This document shows, one piece after another, positions 14,038-25,925 of a DNA stretch of 64,000 bases; position 1 is the first letter of the stretch; each line of letters begins with the position of its first letter. This DNA comes from Nocardioides sp. B-3 (GTDB lineage: Bacteria; Actinomycetota; Actinomycetes; Propionibacteriales; Nocardioidaceae), in NCBI RefSeq assembly GCF_024703895.1, contig NZ_CP087968.1:3782001-3846000 (forward strand), read 5' to 3'. The notes beneath the pieces are model-generated. The model did no database searches. It was given only the letters and a program-made list of their open reading frames with translations, and was not told where the DNA came from. The position numbers and the translations under genes were made by a program.

Positions 14038-15006
14038 CCGAGACGCCGAGCGACGCCCAGCGGCGGGTGCTGTTGTTGGCCCACACCGGACGAGCGGACG
14101 CCCGTGAGGTCGCGCGTGAGTGTGCCCGGGCCCTGACCGAGCACGGCATCGCCGCACGACTGCTGGAGCCGGAGGCGAAGGATCTCGAGCTGGAGCCCAC
14201 GCAGGGCTCATCGGGTGCGGGCTGGATCGAGACCGTCACTGCCGACGAGGAGCCCGGCGAGGGGTGCGAGCTCGCGCTCGTCATCGGCGGCGACGGTTCG
14301 ATCCTGCGTGCGGCTGAGCTGACCCATGCGAGCGGCACGCCCTTGCTCGGCGTCAACCTCGGGCATGTCGGGTTCCCGGCCGAGGCCGAGCAGGACGACG
14401 TGGCCATCACGATCGATGCCATCGTGGCGCGGCGCTACGTCACCGAGGAGCGGTTGACCGTCGACGTGACGGTGCTGAGGGGCAAGGAGCTCGTCTACTC
14501 GACGTTCGCGCTCAACGAGGCCAGTGTCGAGAAGGCTGCCCGGGAGCGGATGCTCGAGGTGGTCGTCGAGATCGACGACCGGCCGCTGTCGCGGTGGGGC
14601 TGCGACGGTGTCGTGTGCGCGACCCCGACCGGTTCGACCGCCTACAACTTCAGCGCCGGCGGCCCGGTGGTGTGGCCCGGCGTCGAGGCGCTGCTGATGG
14701 TGCCGATCAGCGCACACGCACTCTTCGCGCGGCCGATGGTCGTGGCGCCGACGAGCGTGCTCGCCATCGAGGTGCTGGCCAACACCGAGGGGTCCGGCGT
14801 GCTGTGGTGCGACGGTCGCCGGACGGTGGACCTGCCGCCGGGAGCGCGGATCGAGGTACGCCGCGGCGCCCGCCCGGTTCGTCTCGTGCGGCTGCACCAG
14901 GCGCCGTTCACCGACCGCCCGGGTGGCGAAGTTCGACCTGCCCGTGGAGGGCTGGCGCAGTGCCTCCGAGCGCCGACGCCGCGAGGAGGCCCAGCCCGAT
15001 GCTTGA
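14034..15006 (+). CDS. ppnK: NAD kinase (one frameshift near the end)
   Basis: ATP/polyphosphate NAD kinase makes NADP from NAD. The GGDGSIL motif (about residues 85-91) holds the catalytic aspartate, and the NE motif (ALNEASVE) and CATPTGSTAY are conserved. One extra base in CCCGGG around 14928-14933 shifts the last ~25 residues; the corrected tail is FTDRPVAKFDLPVEGW, ending at TGA 15004-15006, for 323 residues. The start GTG overlaps tlyA by four nt, and the end overlaps recN by eight nt, so the genes form one operon. Confidence 0.92.
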
Positions 15007-16750
15007 GGAGATCCGCATCCGGTCGTTGGGCGTGATCGAGTCGTCGACGCTGGAGCTCGGCCCCGGCCTCACGGTGATCACCGGTGAGACGGGCGCCGGC
15101 AAGACGATGGTCGTGACCGCGCTCGGGCTGCTCCCGGGCGGGCGCGCCGATCCCGGTGCCGTGCGCACCGGAGCCAAGCACGCGCGGGTCGAGGGCGTGC
15201 TCGGTGTCGCCGACCTGCCCGATGTCGTCGTCGCCGTGGAGGACGCCGGGGGAGAGGTCGAGGACGGGCGGGTCGTGCTGGCCCGCAACGTGGCGGCCGA
15301 GGGTCGTTCACGTGCCCGGGTGGGCGGCGCTGCGGTCCCGGTGTCCGCTCTGGCGGGCGTGGCCGAGCCGCTGGTCGCCGTACACGGTCAGTCGGATCAG
15401 CACCGGTTGCTCAAGCAGAGTGCCCAACGCGATGCGCTGGACCGGTTCGGTGGGGCGGCGGTGGCCAAGGCAGCGGCGACCTACTCCGGCCTCTACTCGC
15501 GGCTCATCGACGTGGAGCGCGAGCTGCGGGCCGTCGTCCTCAGCGCGCAGGAGCGGGCCCGTGAGGCAGATCAGCTGCGGTTCGGTCTCACCGAGATCGA
15601 GAGCGTGTCACCCGAGCCCGGTGAGGACAAGGCGCTGGCCGCCGAGGAGGGCCGACTCGGGTTCGCCGACACCCTGCGCACCGCCGCCGAGCAGGCGCGC
15701 GAGGCACTCAGCAGCGATCAGGGCAGTGCGGACGCACTGGCGACGACCTCGTCGGCCCGCACTCTCCTCGAGGGCGTTCGCGAGCACGATCCGCAGGCGG
15801 GCGAGCTGGCCGACCGGTTGGCCGAGGTGACCTACCTGCTCTCCGATGTCGCAGCTGACGTCGCGTCGTACGCCGCACGGCTGGACACCGACCCCGCGCG
15901 GCTCGCCGCAGTGAGCGAGCGTCGAGCGGCACTGACGTCACTCACACGGAAGTACGGCGAGACCATCGACGAGGTCCTCACCCGGGCCGAGTCCGGATCA
16001 CGCCGGCTGCTCGACCTCGACTCCACCGACGAGCAGATCGACCAGCTCAAGGGCCAACAGGCCGGCCTGCGCGAACAGCTCGACGTCGCCGCTGGCAAGC
16101 TCACCGCGGCCCGGCAGAAGGCCGCGGCCCGACTCGGCGCCACCGTGACGGCCGAGCTCACGCTGCTGGCGATGCCGCACGCCACCGTCACGGTCGACGT
16201 GCGCGCCAATGAGGTCGAGCGTCCGGAGACCCCGTCGGCCACCGAGCTCCACGTCGGCGATCGTTGGCTGCGGGCCACCAGCAGTGGCGTCGACGAGGTC
16301 GAGCTCCTGCTCGCCGCGAACACCGGGGCGGAGGCGCGGCCGCTGCACAAGGGCGCGTCGGGTGGAGAGCTCTCCCGGGTGATGCTCGCCGTCGAGGTTG
16401 CGCTGGCCGAGACGAGCCCCGTCCCGATCTTCGTCTTCGACGAGGTGGATGCCGGGGTCGGAGGCAAGGCCCGCGATCGAGGTCGGACGGAGACTGGCGA
16501 CGCTCGCCCGCGACGCCCGGGTGCTGGTGGTGACCCACCTGCCCCGGGTGGCCGCCTTTGCGGACCGACACGTGGTGGTGCACAAGTCCAGTGACGGCAC
16601 CGTCACCACCTCCGGTCTGACCGTTCTCGACGACGGCGAGCGCGAGCGCGAGCTCTCCGGATGCTCGCCGGTCTGGAGGAGTCCGACACGGCGCTCGCCC
16701 ATGCGCGCGAACTGATGGAGACGGCCGCCCCGGCGCGGTCCCGGACCTGA
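14999..16750 (+). CDS. recN: DNA repair protein RecN (two frameshifts)
   Basis: An SMC-like ATPase for double-strand break repair. Walker A GETGAGKT lies near residue 32, a coiled-coil region spans roughly residues 150-390, and the ABC signature KGASGGELSRVMLA and Walker B FVFDEVDAG follow. Two errors break the end: one extra C at about 16471-16473 (corrected GGKAAIEVGRRLATLARD) and one missing base at about 16660 (corrected ELSRMLAGLEES). With both fixed the protein is 583 residues, normal for RecN. ATG 14999 overlaps the ppnK end. Confidence 0.92.
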
Positions 16751-16844
16751 CCACGGGGACCCTCCACGGGTGTTCGGAGTCACGACGCGCCCACGGTCGC
16801 GGGTGCATCGTTCGCCGTACGGCGGCTGACACCATGGGCCGGTC

Positions 16845-18045
16845 ATGAAGATCCCCGGAAGCACCCGCCAACGCCCCCCGCGCCCCCCGGTGTCCACGGC
16901 ACCGCGCGCATCGATCGGCGCACGTCGCACCTCATCACCCGGCTACGTCCCGGTGACATCGCGATCGTCGACCACCGGGACATGGACCGGGCCACCGCCC
17001 AAGCGCTCGTGGACGCCGGAGTCGCGGCCGTGCTCAACGCCGCCCCGATGATCTCCGGTCGCTATCCCAACCTCGGGCCGGACGTGCTGATCCGGGCCGG
17101 GATCCCCGTCCTCGACACGTTCGGTCCCGAGATCGTCGCCCGGATCAAGGACGGCACCCGCCTTCGCATCCACGAGGGAGAGGTCTTCGACGGCCCCGAC
17201 AGCGTCGCGGTCGGGCGCGTCGTCGACGCCGAGGTCGTCCGGGGCGAGCTGGAGTCGGCCCGCGTCGGCCTGACCTCCCAGCTGGAGAGCTTCACCCACA
17301 ACAGCACCGAGTTCCTGCGGCGCGAGCAGGACCTGCTGCTGCACGGACGTGGTGTGCCGCGCACGGTCACCCACCCGGCCGGCAGGCCGGTCGTCGTCGT
17401 GGTCTGCGGCCACGACTGGGAAGCCGAGCTGACAGGCATCAAGGCGTTCATCCGCGAGCAGGACCCTGTGCTGATCGGCGTCGACGACGGTGCCGACGGA
17501 CTACGTGGCGCCGGTTACAAGCCACACATCGTGGTGGCCAACGCGACCAACGACGAGTTGCCGTCGATCGAGGTGCTGAAGAAGGCCCGGGGACGTGATC
17601 GCGCTCGTCGAGCGCGGAGCACCGGCTGCGGTGACCGAACGCTTCGGCCGCATCGGCGTGCGCCCGCTGCGCTTCGAGACCGGAGCCACGACGGAGGACG
17701 CGGCACTCATCCTCGCGGACGCCGGGCAGGCCAGCCTCATCATCGGCGTCGGCATGCACGCGACGCTCGACGAGTTCCTCGACCGACGTCGCACCGGTCT
17801 GGCCAGCACCTACCTCACCCGGCTCAAGGTCGGACCGCGTCTGGTCGATGCGGGCGCCGTCCCGCACCTCTACGACGGCCGGGTTCGACCGCGCCACCTG
17901 CTGGCGGTGATGGTCGCGGGCATCCTCGCCCTCGCCGCCGCCATCGGCGTCACCCCGGTGGGCCGGGGAGTGGGCGGATGCCGTCACTCCGGTCGTCACC
18001 GACGCCGTGACCACTCTCATCGATCGCGCACAAGGACTCTTCTGA
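16845..18045 (+). CDS. steA: Putative cytokinetic-ring protein SteA (four frameshifts)
   Basis: Matches the SteA family, which in Corynebacterium acts with SteB in septum cleavage and daughter-cell separation. The central part resembles a thiamine pyrophosphokinase-like catalytic fold (VVVVCGHDWEAEL, IGVDDGADGL), and the C-terminus has one hydrophobic membrane segment (LLAVMVAGILALAAAIGV). Errors are two six-C runs (about 16873-16888, each one C too long), the G run 17589-17592 and the G run 17964-17967. Fixing them gives 398 residues from ATG 16845 and a stop overlapping the steB ATG (TGATG). The gene pair sits between recN and pyrG as in mycobacteria. Confidence 0.85.
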
Positions 18046-18936
18046 TGATCACCTTCCGGCACTTCCTCACCAGCCTCGTCGCGGTCTTCCTCGCCCCGGC
18101 GGTCGGCATCGTCTCGGGCGGCGGACCGCTCTCCGACGTCACCGACCCCGCGCCCACACCTGCCGCCGCGACCCGGGACGGGACCGCCAGCGCTGCCGGT
18201 GCCTACGCCGAGGGCTTCGCCGGAGCCGTCGGGCCGCTGCTCACCAGCGCCAAGCTGGCCGAACGAGGGGTCGCGGTCGTGACCGTGCCCGGCGTCAACG
18301 AGGAGACGCTGACGGCCCCGGCAGAACAGGTCAGCGCGGCCGGGGGCGCGGTCACCGGCCGCTACACGCTGACCGACACGATGGTGCTGCCAGAGCAGAA
18401 GTCCCTCGTCGACACGCTGGGCTCGCAGCTGATGACGCAACAGGGCAAGGCGATCGCGGCCGACGCGACGACGTACGACCGGATCGGTCAGCTGCTCGGC
18501 GTCGCTGTCGCCACGACCACGCCCGAGGGCGACGCGCCGAGCGGCAAGGAGGCCGGCATCATCGAGAGCACTGGTCGGGGCCGGTCTGCTGGCCTTCGAG
18601 GGCACGGTGACCCGGCGGGCGCCGCTGGTGCTGCTGGTCCTCGGCGCCGAGCCGGCAGCCGAGGGCGGCGACGCCATCACCGCCGGCATAGCGACCGGCC
18701 TGTCGCGGGCCGCGGCCGGAGTCGTGGTCGCCGGCACGCTCGCCGACGGCGGCGAGGGGCAGGTCGGACGGCTCCGCGCCGAGCCGGTCTCCGCCGAGGT
18801 CGCGACCGTCGACGGCATCGACACCGCGGCAGGTCGGGTGACCACCGTGCTGGCACTTTCGCGGGCGCTGGGCACCAAGGGTGGCGCCTTCGGTGCGTCG
18901 GGTGCCGACGGACCCCGCTCCGCTGGGGTAGGCTAG
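18045..18936 (+). CDS. steB: SteB / MctB-type membrane-anchored protein (one frameshift)
   Basis: A member of the copper-transporter MctB (DUF3186) family; the corynebacterial homologue is SteB, the partner of SteA. The N-terminus has one membrane segment (about residues 6-25, FLTSLVAVFLAPAVGIVSGG), and the rest is predicted to lie outside the membrane, with a coiled-coil-free Ala/Gly-rich body. One extra G in the run about 18574-18577 splits it; the corrected sequence continues AGLLAFEGTVTRRAPLVLLV to the stop TAG 18934-18936, giving 296 residues. ATG 18045 overlaps the steA stop. Either name, MctB or SteB, could apply; the local steA supports SteB. Confidence 0.82.
18929..18934 (+). promoter_or_regulatory. 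Leaderless-type -10 box of pyrG
   Basis: TAGGCT (TANNNT type) ends eight nt before the pyrG GTG. The box overlaps the first base of the steB stop codon. No good -35 is visible, as is often the case in high-GC actinobacteria. Confidence 0.5.
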
Positions 18937-18942
18937 AACCCC

Positions 18943-20639
<1,697 letters not shown>

Positions 20640-20653
20640 CGCCGAATCGGCAG

Positions 20654-20716
20654 GCAAGTTGCGCCGACTCGGTGCGCAACTTGCGCCGACTCGGCGTGCA
20701 ACTTGTGCCGACTCGG
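20654..20716. repeat. Three 22-bp tandem repeats with a perfect hairpin, likely bidirectional terminator
   Basis: Between the convergent pyrG and pepN genes the core TTGCGCCGACTCGG occurs at 20659 and 20681, with a one-base variant (TTGTGCCGACTCGG) at 20703: an exact 22-bp period. The first two units form a hairpin with 11-bp perfect arms (GCAAGTTGCGC 20654-20664, GCGCAACTTGC 20674-20684) and a 9-nt loop. Placement between two converging stops fits termination of both genes. Confidence 0.75.
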
Positions 20717-20717
20717 C

Positions 20718-23168
20718 TCAGAGCGTGCGGGCTCGGTGCAGCCGGCCCAGCACGAACGACTGGGCGCGCAGCTGGTTGCGCGTACTGGCTGACGGCCTCG
20801 TCCTCGGACGCGGCCGGGGCCGCCGCCCGGGGAAGGACGCGTCGCCGACCGCGTGCGGGTACATGGCGCGAATCACCACGCCCAGGTTGAGCATGCCCCC
20901 CTTGAGGTGCGGCAGCTCCTCGAGGTAGCGGTGGGCGTAGGGAGCCAGCAGCTCGAACTGTCCGGGACGCCAGAAGATGGCTCCGAGCTCGAGGGTGTCG
21001 CGACTGGCCGGCACGGCGTAGTCGACGAAGAACGCCCGCCAGACCGCCTCCTTGGCCTCGGGGTCCGGGCTGGCGGCCAGCACCTTGAGTCGCTTGATGC
21101 CGGCGTCGGGGTCGGCGTCGCGCTCCGGGAGGCGCGCGACCGCGTCGTCGTCGCGCTGGCCGAGCTCCGCGCGGCGGATGAGCATGCGCCGGGCGAGGTC
21201 CGCGTCGGCCGCGGCGGCCGATGCCTCGTCGAGGACGGCCCAGTGGGCGTCGGTGGTGGCGTTGGCCGCCAGCGTGCGCAGGGCGGGCTGGCGGTTGACC
21301 GGATCGGTTGCGAGCGCCGATGCGGCGTCGGCCATGGCGGACCTGAGGCCGGGGGAGTCGGTCGGACGGGCCCACCGGTCGGAGATGTGGTGACCGACCG
21401 AGAGGAACGGCTCGACGAGCGCTGGGTTGTGCTCCGAGTGCAGTCCCCTGCTGATGGCGGCCGAACCGGCGCTCGGGGCCAGCTCGCCGAGCAGCAGGAG
21501 CTGGGTGATCGTGCCCACGACCGGGGCCCGCGCGAGGGGCTCGCTGAAGTCGCCGAGGTGGTCGAGCATGCGCTGCAGGGACTCGGCGTCGGGGCGTACG
21601 GCGGCGAAGGTGAGGTCGTCGGCGTTGAGGAGGCGCAGGTCGGCGTCAGGCAGCTCGACGTGGGTGGCTGCACCGGTGAGCTCGATCGACGTCATGCCGA
21701 TGTGGCGCGGCGTGCCCTCCTTGATCGCGTAGGAGGCGATGTTGATCCGGTGCGGGCGCGGCGCCTCGTCGTCGGGGGACTCCGGCCCGGACGGTCGAGC
21801 CGTCGAGCGAGAGGACGTCGGTGCCGGAGCGGTCCAGCCATGACGCGGTCCAGCCCGACAGGTCCCGACCGGCGGCTGCGGCGTAGGCGCTCATCAGGTC
21901 GTCGAGCACGGTGTTGCCGAAGGCGTGCTCGCGGAAGTAGGCGCGCAGGCCCTCCACGAACGCGTCCTCGCCGATGTAGGCCATCAGCTGGTGCAGGACG
22001 CTCTGGCCCTTGACGTAGGTGATCGAGTCGAAGTTGGCCATCGCGCCGTTGACGTCGGCGACCTCGCCGCGGATCGGGTGCCGGCCCGGGCCCATGTCCA
22101 TCTCGTAGGCGGGCCGCTTGTAGAGCGCCGGGAAGCTGGCCCACTGGTCGGAGAACTCCGTGGCCCGGGCCATCGCCCAGTTGGACGCCCGGGAGGCGAA
22201 GGCCTCGTTGAGCCACAGGTCGTCCCACCACTGCATGGTCACGAGGTCGCCGAACCACATGTGCGCCATCTCGTGCAGCACGAACTCCGCGCGCACGGCC
22301 CGCTGGTTGTGCGAGGGGGAGTGCGGAACAGCTGCGAGTCGCCGTAGGTCACACAGCCCCAGTTCTCCATCGCGCCGCCGAGGTTGGGCACGAAGACTCG
22401 GTCGTAACGCTCCTGCGGGGAAGGGAAGGCCGAACTTGTCCCCGAAGAAGGCCAGACCCCGGCGGGTGAGCGTGACCAGCTCCTCCGTGTCGCGCTCGAG
22501 ATGGGGCACCAGCGACTGGCGGCAGAAGAACCCGAGGTCGTAGCCGTCGTGCTGCTGACGGACCTCGTGGAACGGCCCGGCGTTGACGACCACGACGTAC
22601 GTCGACAGGCGAGGTGTGTCCGCGAAGTGCCACAGCCGCGCCTCGGCCCGGTCGGCCTCCTCGATCCTGTCCGGCGCCGAGTTGGAGGTGACGGTCCAGG
22701 GTGGTCAGCGCCAGCACGGTGAAACCGTGCGGGGCCTTGAGGTCGGGCTGGTCGAAGCAGGCCCACAGCCGGCGTGCCTCGTCTGTCTCGAGGCTGGTCC
22801 AGACGTAGACCAGCTTGTCGGTGGGATCGACGGTGCGCAGGATGCCCTCGCCGCTGCCCGTGTTGGTGGTGGACGCCGCGACGACCGGGACGTTGTCCGC
22901 GGCCGGGTCGGGGCAACGGCAGCCGTCCGTCGACGGCGGTGCTCACGTCGAGGTCGGCGCCGTTGAGGGTGGCGCTCGAGATGTCGGCCACGCAGTCGAC
23001 GAACGTCGTCGCGCCGGGCTCCGCGCAGGAGAAGGTGATCGTGCTGACCGAGGCGAAGGTGTCGCCCTCCAGCAGGCCGGTCATGTCGACGGCGATGTCG
23101 TAGCGCTGCACCTCGAGCAGGCGCGACCGCTCGGCGGCTTCGATCTGGGTCAGGCTGAGCAACGTCAT
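20718..23168 (-). CDS. pepN: Aminopeptidase N, M1 family (several frameshifts)
   Basis: An M1 zinc aminopeptidase of about 815 residues, probably cytoplasmic (no signal peptide: MTLLSLTQIEAAERSR). The exopeptidase motif GGAMENWG and the zinc site HEMAHMWFGD, with the downstream NEAF glutamate, are all present. The C-terminal helical domain ends FVLGRLHRARTL. Frame changes occur at several G/C runs (visible near 22690, 22435, 22320, 21775, 22920 and about 20810), so no single open frame covers it. The start ATG 23168 is divergent from the NUDIX gene, and the stop lies inside the tandem repeat that separates it from pyrG. Confidence 0.9.
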
Positions 23169-23200
23169 GAGGTGACCGTACTCACAGGTCAGCCGCCCGC

Positions 23201-23206
23201 TAAATT
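23201..23206 (+). promoter_or_regulatory. Possible -10 box of the NUDIX gene
   Basis: TAAATT lies seven nt before ATG 23214 in the 45-bp gap between divergent pepN and the NUDIX gene, consistent with leaderless transcription. Confidence 0.4.
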
Positions 23207-23213
23207 CGTGGGC

Positions 23214-23813
23214 ATGGACGAATTGCTCGCCGACCGACCCGCCTCTCGCCCGTGTCCCGCAGTCGGGACCTGCACCGGGACGGCTGGATCGTGGCGTTGC
23301 GCGAGGACGTCGTCACGCGCCCGGGCCACCCCGAGGACGAGTTCACACGGCTCTCGCTGGAGCATCCGGGGGCGGTCGTGGTCCTCGCTGTCGACGACGA
23401 CGAACGGGTCCTGTGCCTGCGGCAGTACCGCCACACGACGCAGCGCGAGTTCGTCGAGCTGCCCGCGGGACTGCGTGATGCGGCCGGAGAGCCGTCGGTC
23501 GAGACCGCGAAGCGAGAGCTGCGCGAGGAGGCCGAGCTGGCGGCCACGTCGTGGCAGCTGCTGCTCAGCACGTTCGCCAGTGCCGGGATCAGCGAGGAGT
23601 CCCACGACATCTTCCCCGGCCCGCGGGCTCTCGGTCTCGGCCCGCGGCGACTTCGCGATGGTGCACGAGGAGGCGGAGATGGAGGTCTTCTGGGCGCCGA
23701 TGTCCGACCTGCTCGACGCGGTGCTGGACGGGCGCGTCCGACAGGGTCCGCTGGCCCGGGCGGTCCTCGCCTACGACGTCCTCCAGCGACGTGGCGCGCT
23801 CGGCGCGGTGTGA
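23214..23813 (+). CDS. NUDIX hydrolase, ADP-ribose pyrophosphatase type (two frameshifts)
   Basis: About 199 residues. The Nudix box reads GEPSVETAKRELREEAEL, with the REL-EE metal-binding core, and the preceding VELPAG motif is typical of ADP-ribose pyrophosphatases. Position after pyrG and before xerD equals Rv1700 (ADP-ribose pyrophosphatase) in M. tuberculosis. Frame changes occur near 23250 and in the C/G-rich stretch near 23620-23645, after which GDFAMVHEEAEMEVFW restores the C-terminal catalytic-loop region. ATG 23214 is the chosen start; GTG 23208 is possible. Confidence 0.85.
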   Translation: MDELLADRPASRPCPAVGTCTGTAGSWRCARTSSRARATPRTSSHGSRWSIRGRSWSSLSTTTNGSCACGSTATRRSASSSSCPRDCVMRPESRRSRPRSESCARRPSWRPRRGSCCSARSPVPGSARSPTTSSPARGLSVSARGDFAMVHEEAEMEVFWAPMSDLLDAVLDGRVRQGPLARAVLAYDVLQRRGALGAV

Positions 23814-23873
23814 CACCGAGGTGGTTGTACTGTCGGTCTGCTGTGACGCGCGTCACGATGACCTCGAGGAGAC

Positions 23874-24993
23874 ATGGTGAAGGTCGGCGTACCCAAGGAA
23901 GTCAAGAACCACGAGTACCGCGTGGCCATCACGCCGGCCGGGGTGCACGAGCTCACCGTGCACGGGCATGACGTCGCCGTACAGGAAGGTGCCGGGCTGG
24001 GGTCGTCGATCGCGGACGAGGAGTTCGTCGCTGCCGGGGCGCGGATCCTCCCGGGCGCCGACGACGTCTGGGAGTTCGGCGAGCTGATCTTGAAGGTCAA
24101 GGAGCCGATCGAGGAGGAGTATCCGCGCCTGCGCGCCGGGCAGGTGCTGTTCACCTACCTCCACCTCGCCGCGGACAAGCCGCTGACCGAGGAGCTGATC
24201 AGGCGCAAGGTCACCGGCATCGCCTACGAGACCGTGCAGACGCCCGACGGTGCGCTGCCGCTGCTGCACCCGATGTCGGAGGTCGCCGGCCGCCTTGCGC
24301 CGCAGGCCGGGGCCTACCACCTGATGCGCGCCGGCGGCGGCCGCGGCGTTCTGCTCGGTGGCGTCTCCGGGGTCTACCACGGCAAGGTCGTCGTGATCGG
24401 TGCCGGCGTCTCCGGCATGAACGCCGCGGCGATCGCACTCGGCATGCACGCGGAGGTCCTGCTGCTCGACAAGGACATCAACAAGCTGCGCGCGGCCGAC
24501 CGGATCTACCGGGGCCACCTGCAGACCATCGCGTCCAACGGCTACGAGATCGAGCGCGCCTGCCCGGACGCCGACCTCGTCATCGGCGCCGTGCTGGTGC
24601 ACGGCGCCAAGGCGCCGATGCTGATCTCCAACGACCCGGTGTCGCGGATGAAGCCGGGCTCGGTGCTCGTGGACATCTCGATCGACCCAGGGCGGCTGCT
24701 TCGAGGACTCACGTCCCACGACGCACGACGACCCGACCTACAAGGTGCACGACTCGATCTTCTACTGCGTGGCCAACATGCCCGGCGCGGTGCCCCACAC
24801 GTCGACGTACGCCCTCACCAACGTGACACTGCCCTACGCGGTGGCGCTGGCCGACAAGGGCTGGGCGCGTGCCTGCCGGGACGACCACAGCCTCGCGCTC
24901 GGGCTGAACACCCACGACGGCCACCTCACGAACGGTCCCGTGGGTGAGGCGGTGGGCATCGAGGCCGTGGGTCTGGATACCGTCCTCGCGTGA
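23874..24993 (+). CDS. ald: Alanine dehydrogenase (one frameshift)
   Basis: NAD-dependent L-alanine dehydrogenase, interconverting alanine and pyruvate plus ammonia. It starts with the family N-terminus VGVPKEVKNHEYRVA, has the Rossmann motif VVIGAGVSGMNAAA and the C-terminal VHDSIFYCVANMPGAVP. An extra C in GACCCAGGG at about 24687-24689 shifts the frame; corrected, it reads DISIDQGGCFEDSRPTTHDD and totals 372 residues. ATG 23874 has a GAGGAGA ribosome binding site. Its stop overlaps the xerD GTG, implying coupling. Confidence 0.93.
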
Positions 24994-25925
24994 CTGACAC
25001 GGCCGCACTGACGCGCGCCATCCGCACCTACCCTGGACCACCCGGCGGTCGAGCGCGGCCCGGCGGCCAACACCTTGTCGTCCTACCGCCGCGACTTGAG
25101 GCGGTACGCCGAACACCCGGCCCGGGAGGGTGTGGGCACGCTCGACGAGGTGACCGAGGCGGTCGTGTCGGGGTTTCCTGATGCGACTGCGCGAGGGTGA
25201 CGCCCACCACCCGCCCCTGAGCTCGACCTCGGCGGCCCGCACGGTGGTGGCGGTCCGGGGCTTCCACAAGTTCGCCGTGTCGGACGGTCTCGCCACCCTC
25301 GACCCGGCCAGCGCGGTGAAGCCGCCGACGCCGGCGAAGCGGTTGCCGAAGGCGCTGCCGCTCTCCGACGTGGAGGCGATCCTCGAGGCGGCCGGCGCTC
25401 CCGACACGACGCTCGCGCTGCGCGACCGGGCACTGCTGGAGGTGCTCTACGGCACCGGCGCCCGCATCTCCGAGGCCGTCGGCCTCGACGTGGACGACAT
25501 CGACACGATCGACGCGACGGTGCTGCTCCGGGGCAAGGGATCCAAGGAACGGCTGGTGCCGATCGGTGGCTACGCCCTCGAAGCCGTCGCGGCCTACCTC
25601 ACGCGTGCCCGCCCCGAGCTGGTGGTCGCGAAGACGCCCGGAGGAGCGATGTTCCTCAACTCCCGCGGCGGCCGGCTGTCGCGGCAGAGCGCGTGGGCGG
25701 TGCTGGTGAAGGCGGCCGAGCGCGCCGGCGTGACCCGTGACGTCTCGCCCCACACGCTGCGCCACTCGTTCGCCACGCACCTGCTCGACGGGGGCGCCGA
25801 CGTGCGCGTCGTCCGGGAGCTGCTCGGGCACGCGTCCGTCACGACGACGCAGGTCTACACCCCCGGTGACCGTCGACAACCTGCGCGAGGTCTTCGCGAC
25901 TGCGCACCCACGAGCGAGGGACTGA
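24990..25925 (+). CDS. xerD: Site-specific tyrosine recombinase XerD (three frameshifts)
   Basis: XerD resolves chromosome dimers at dif with XerC. The SAM-like N-terminal domain (AANTLSSYRRDLRRY) precedes the catalytic domain with the R of GTGARISEAVGL, HTLRHSFATHLL, LLGHASVTTTQVYT (nucleophilic tyrosine in VYT). Extra bases lie in TACCCTGG at about 25030, near 25175 (GGGGTTT) and in the five-C run 25860-25864; corrected length is 310 residues. GTG 24990 overlaps the ald stop, and its stop overlaps the helicase ATG. Confidence 0.92.
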
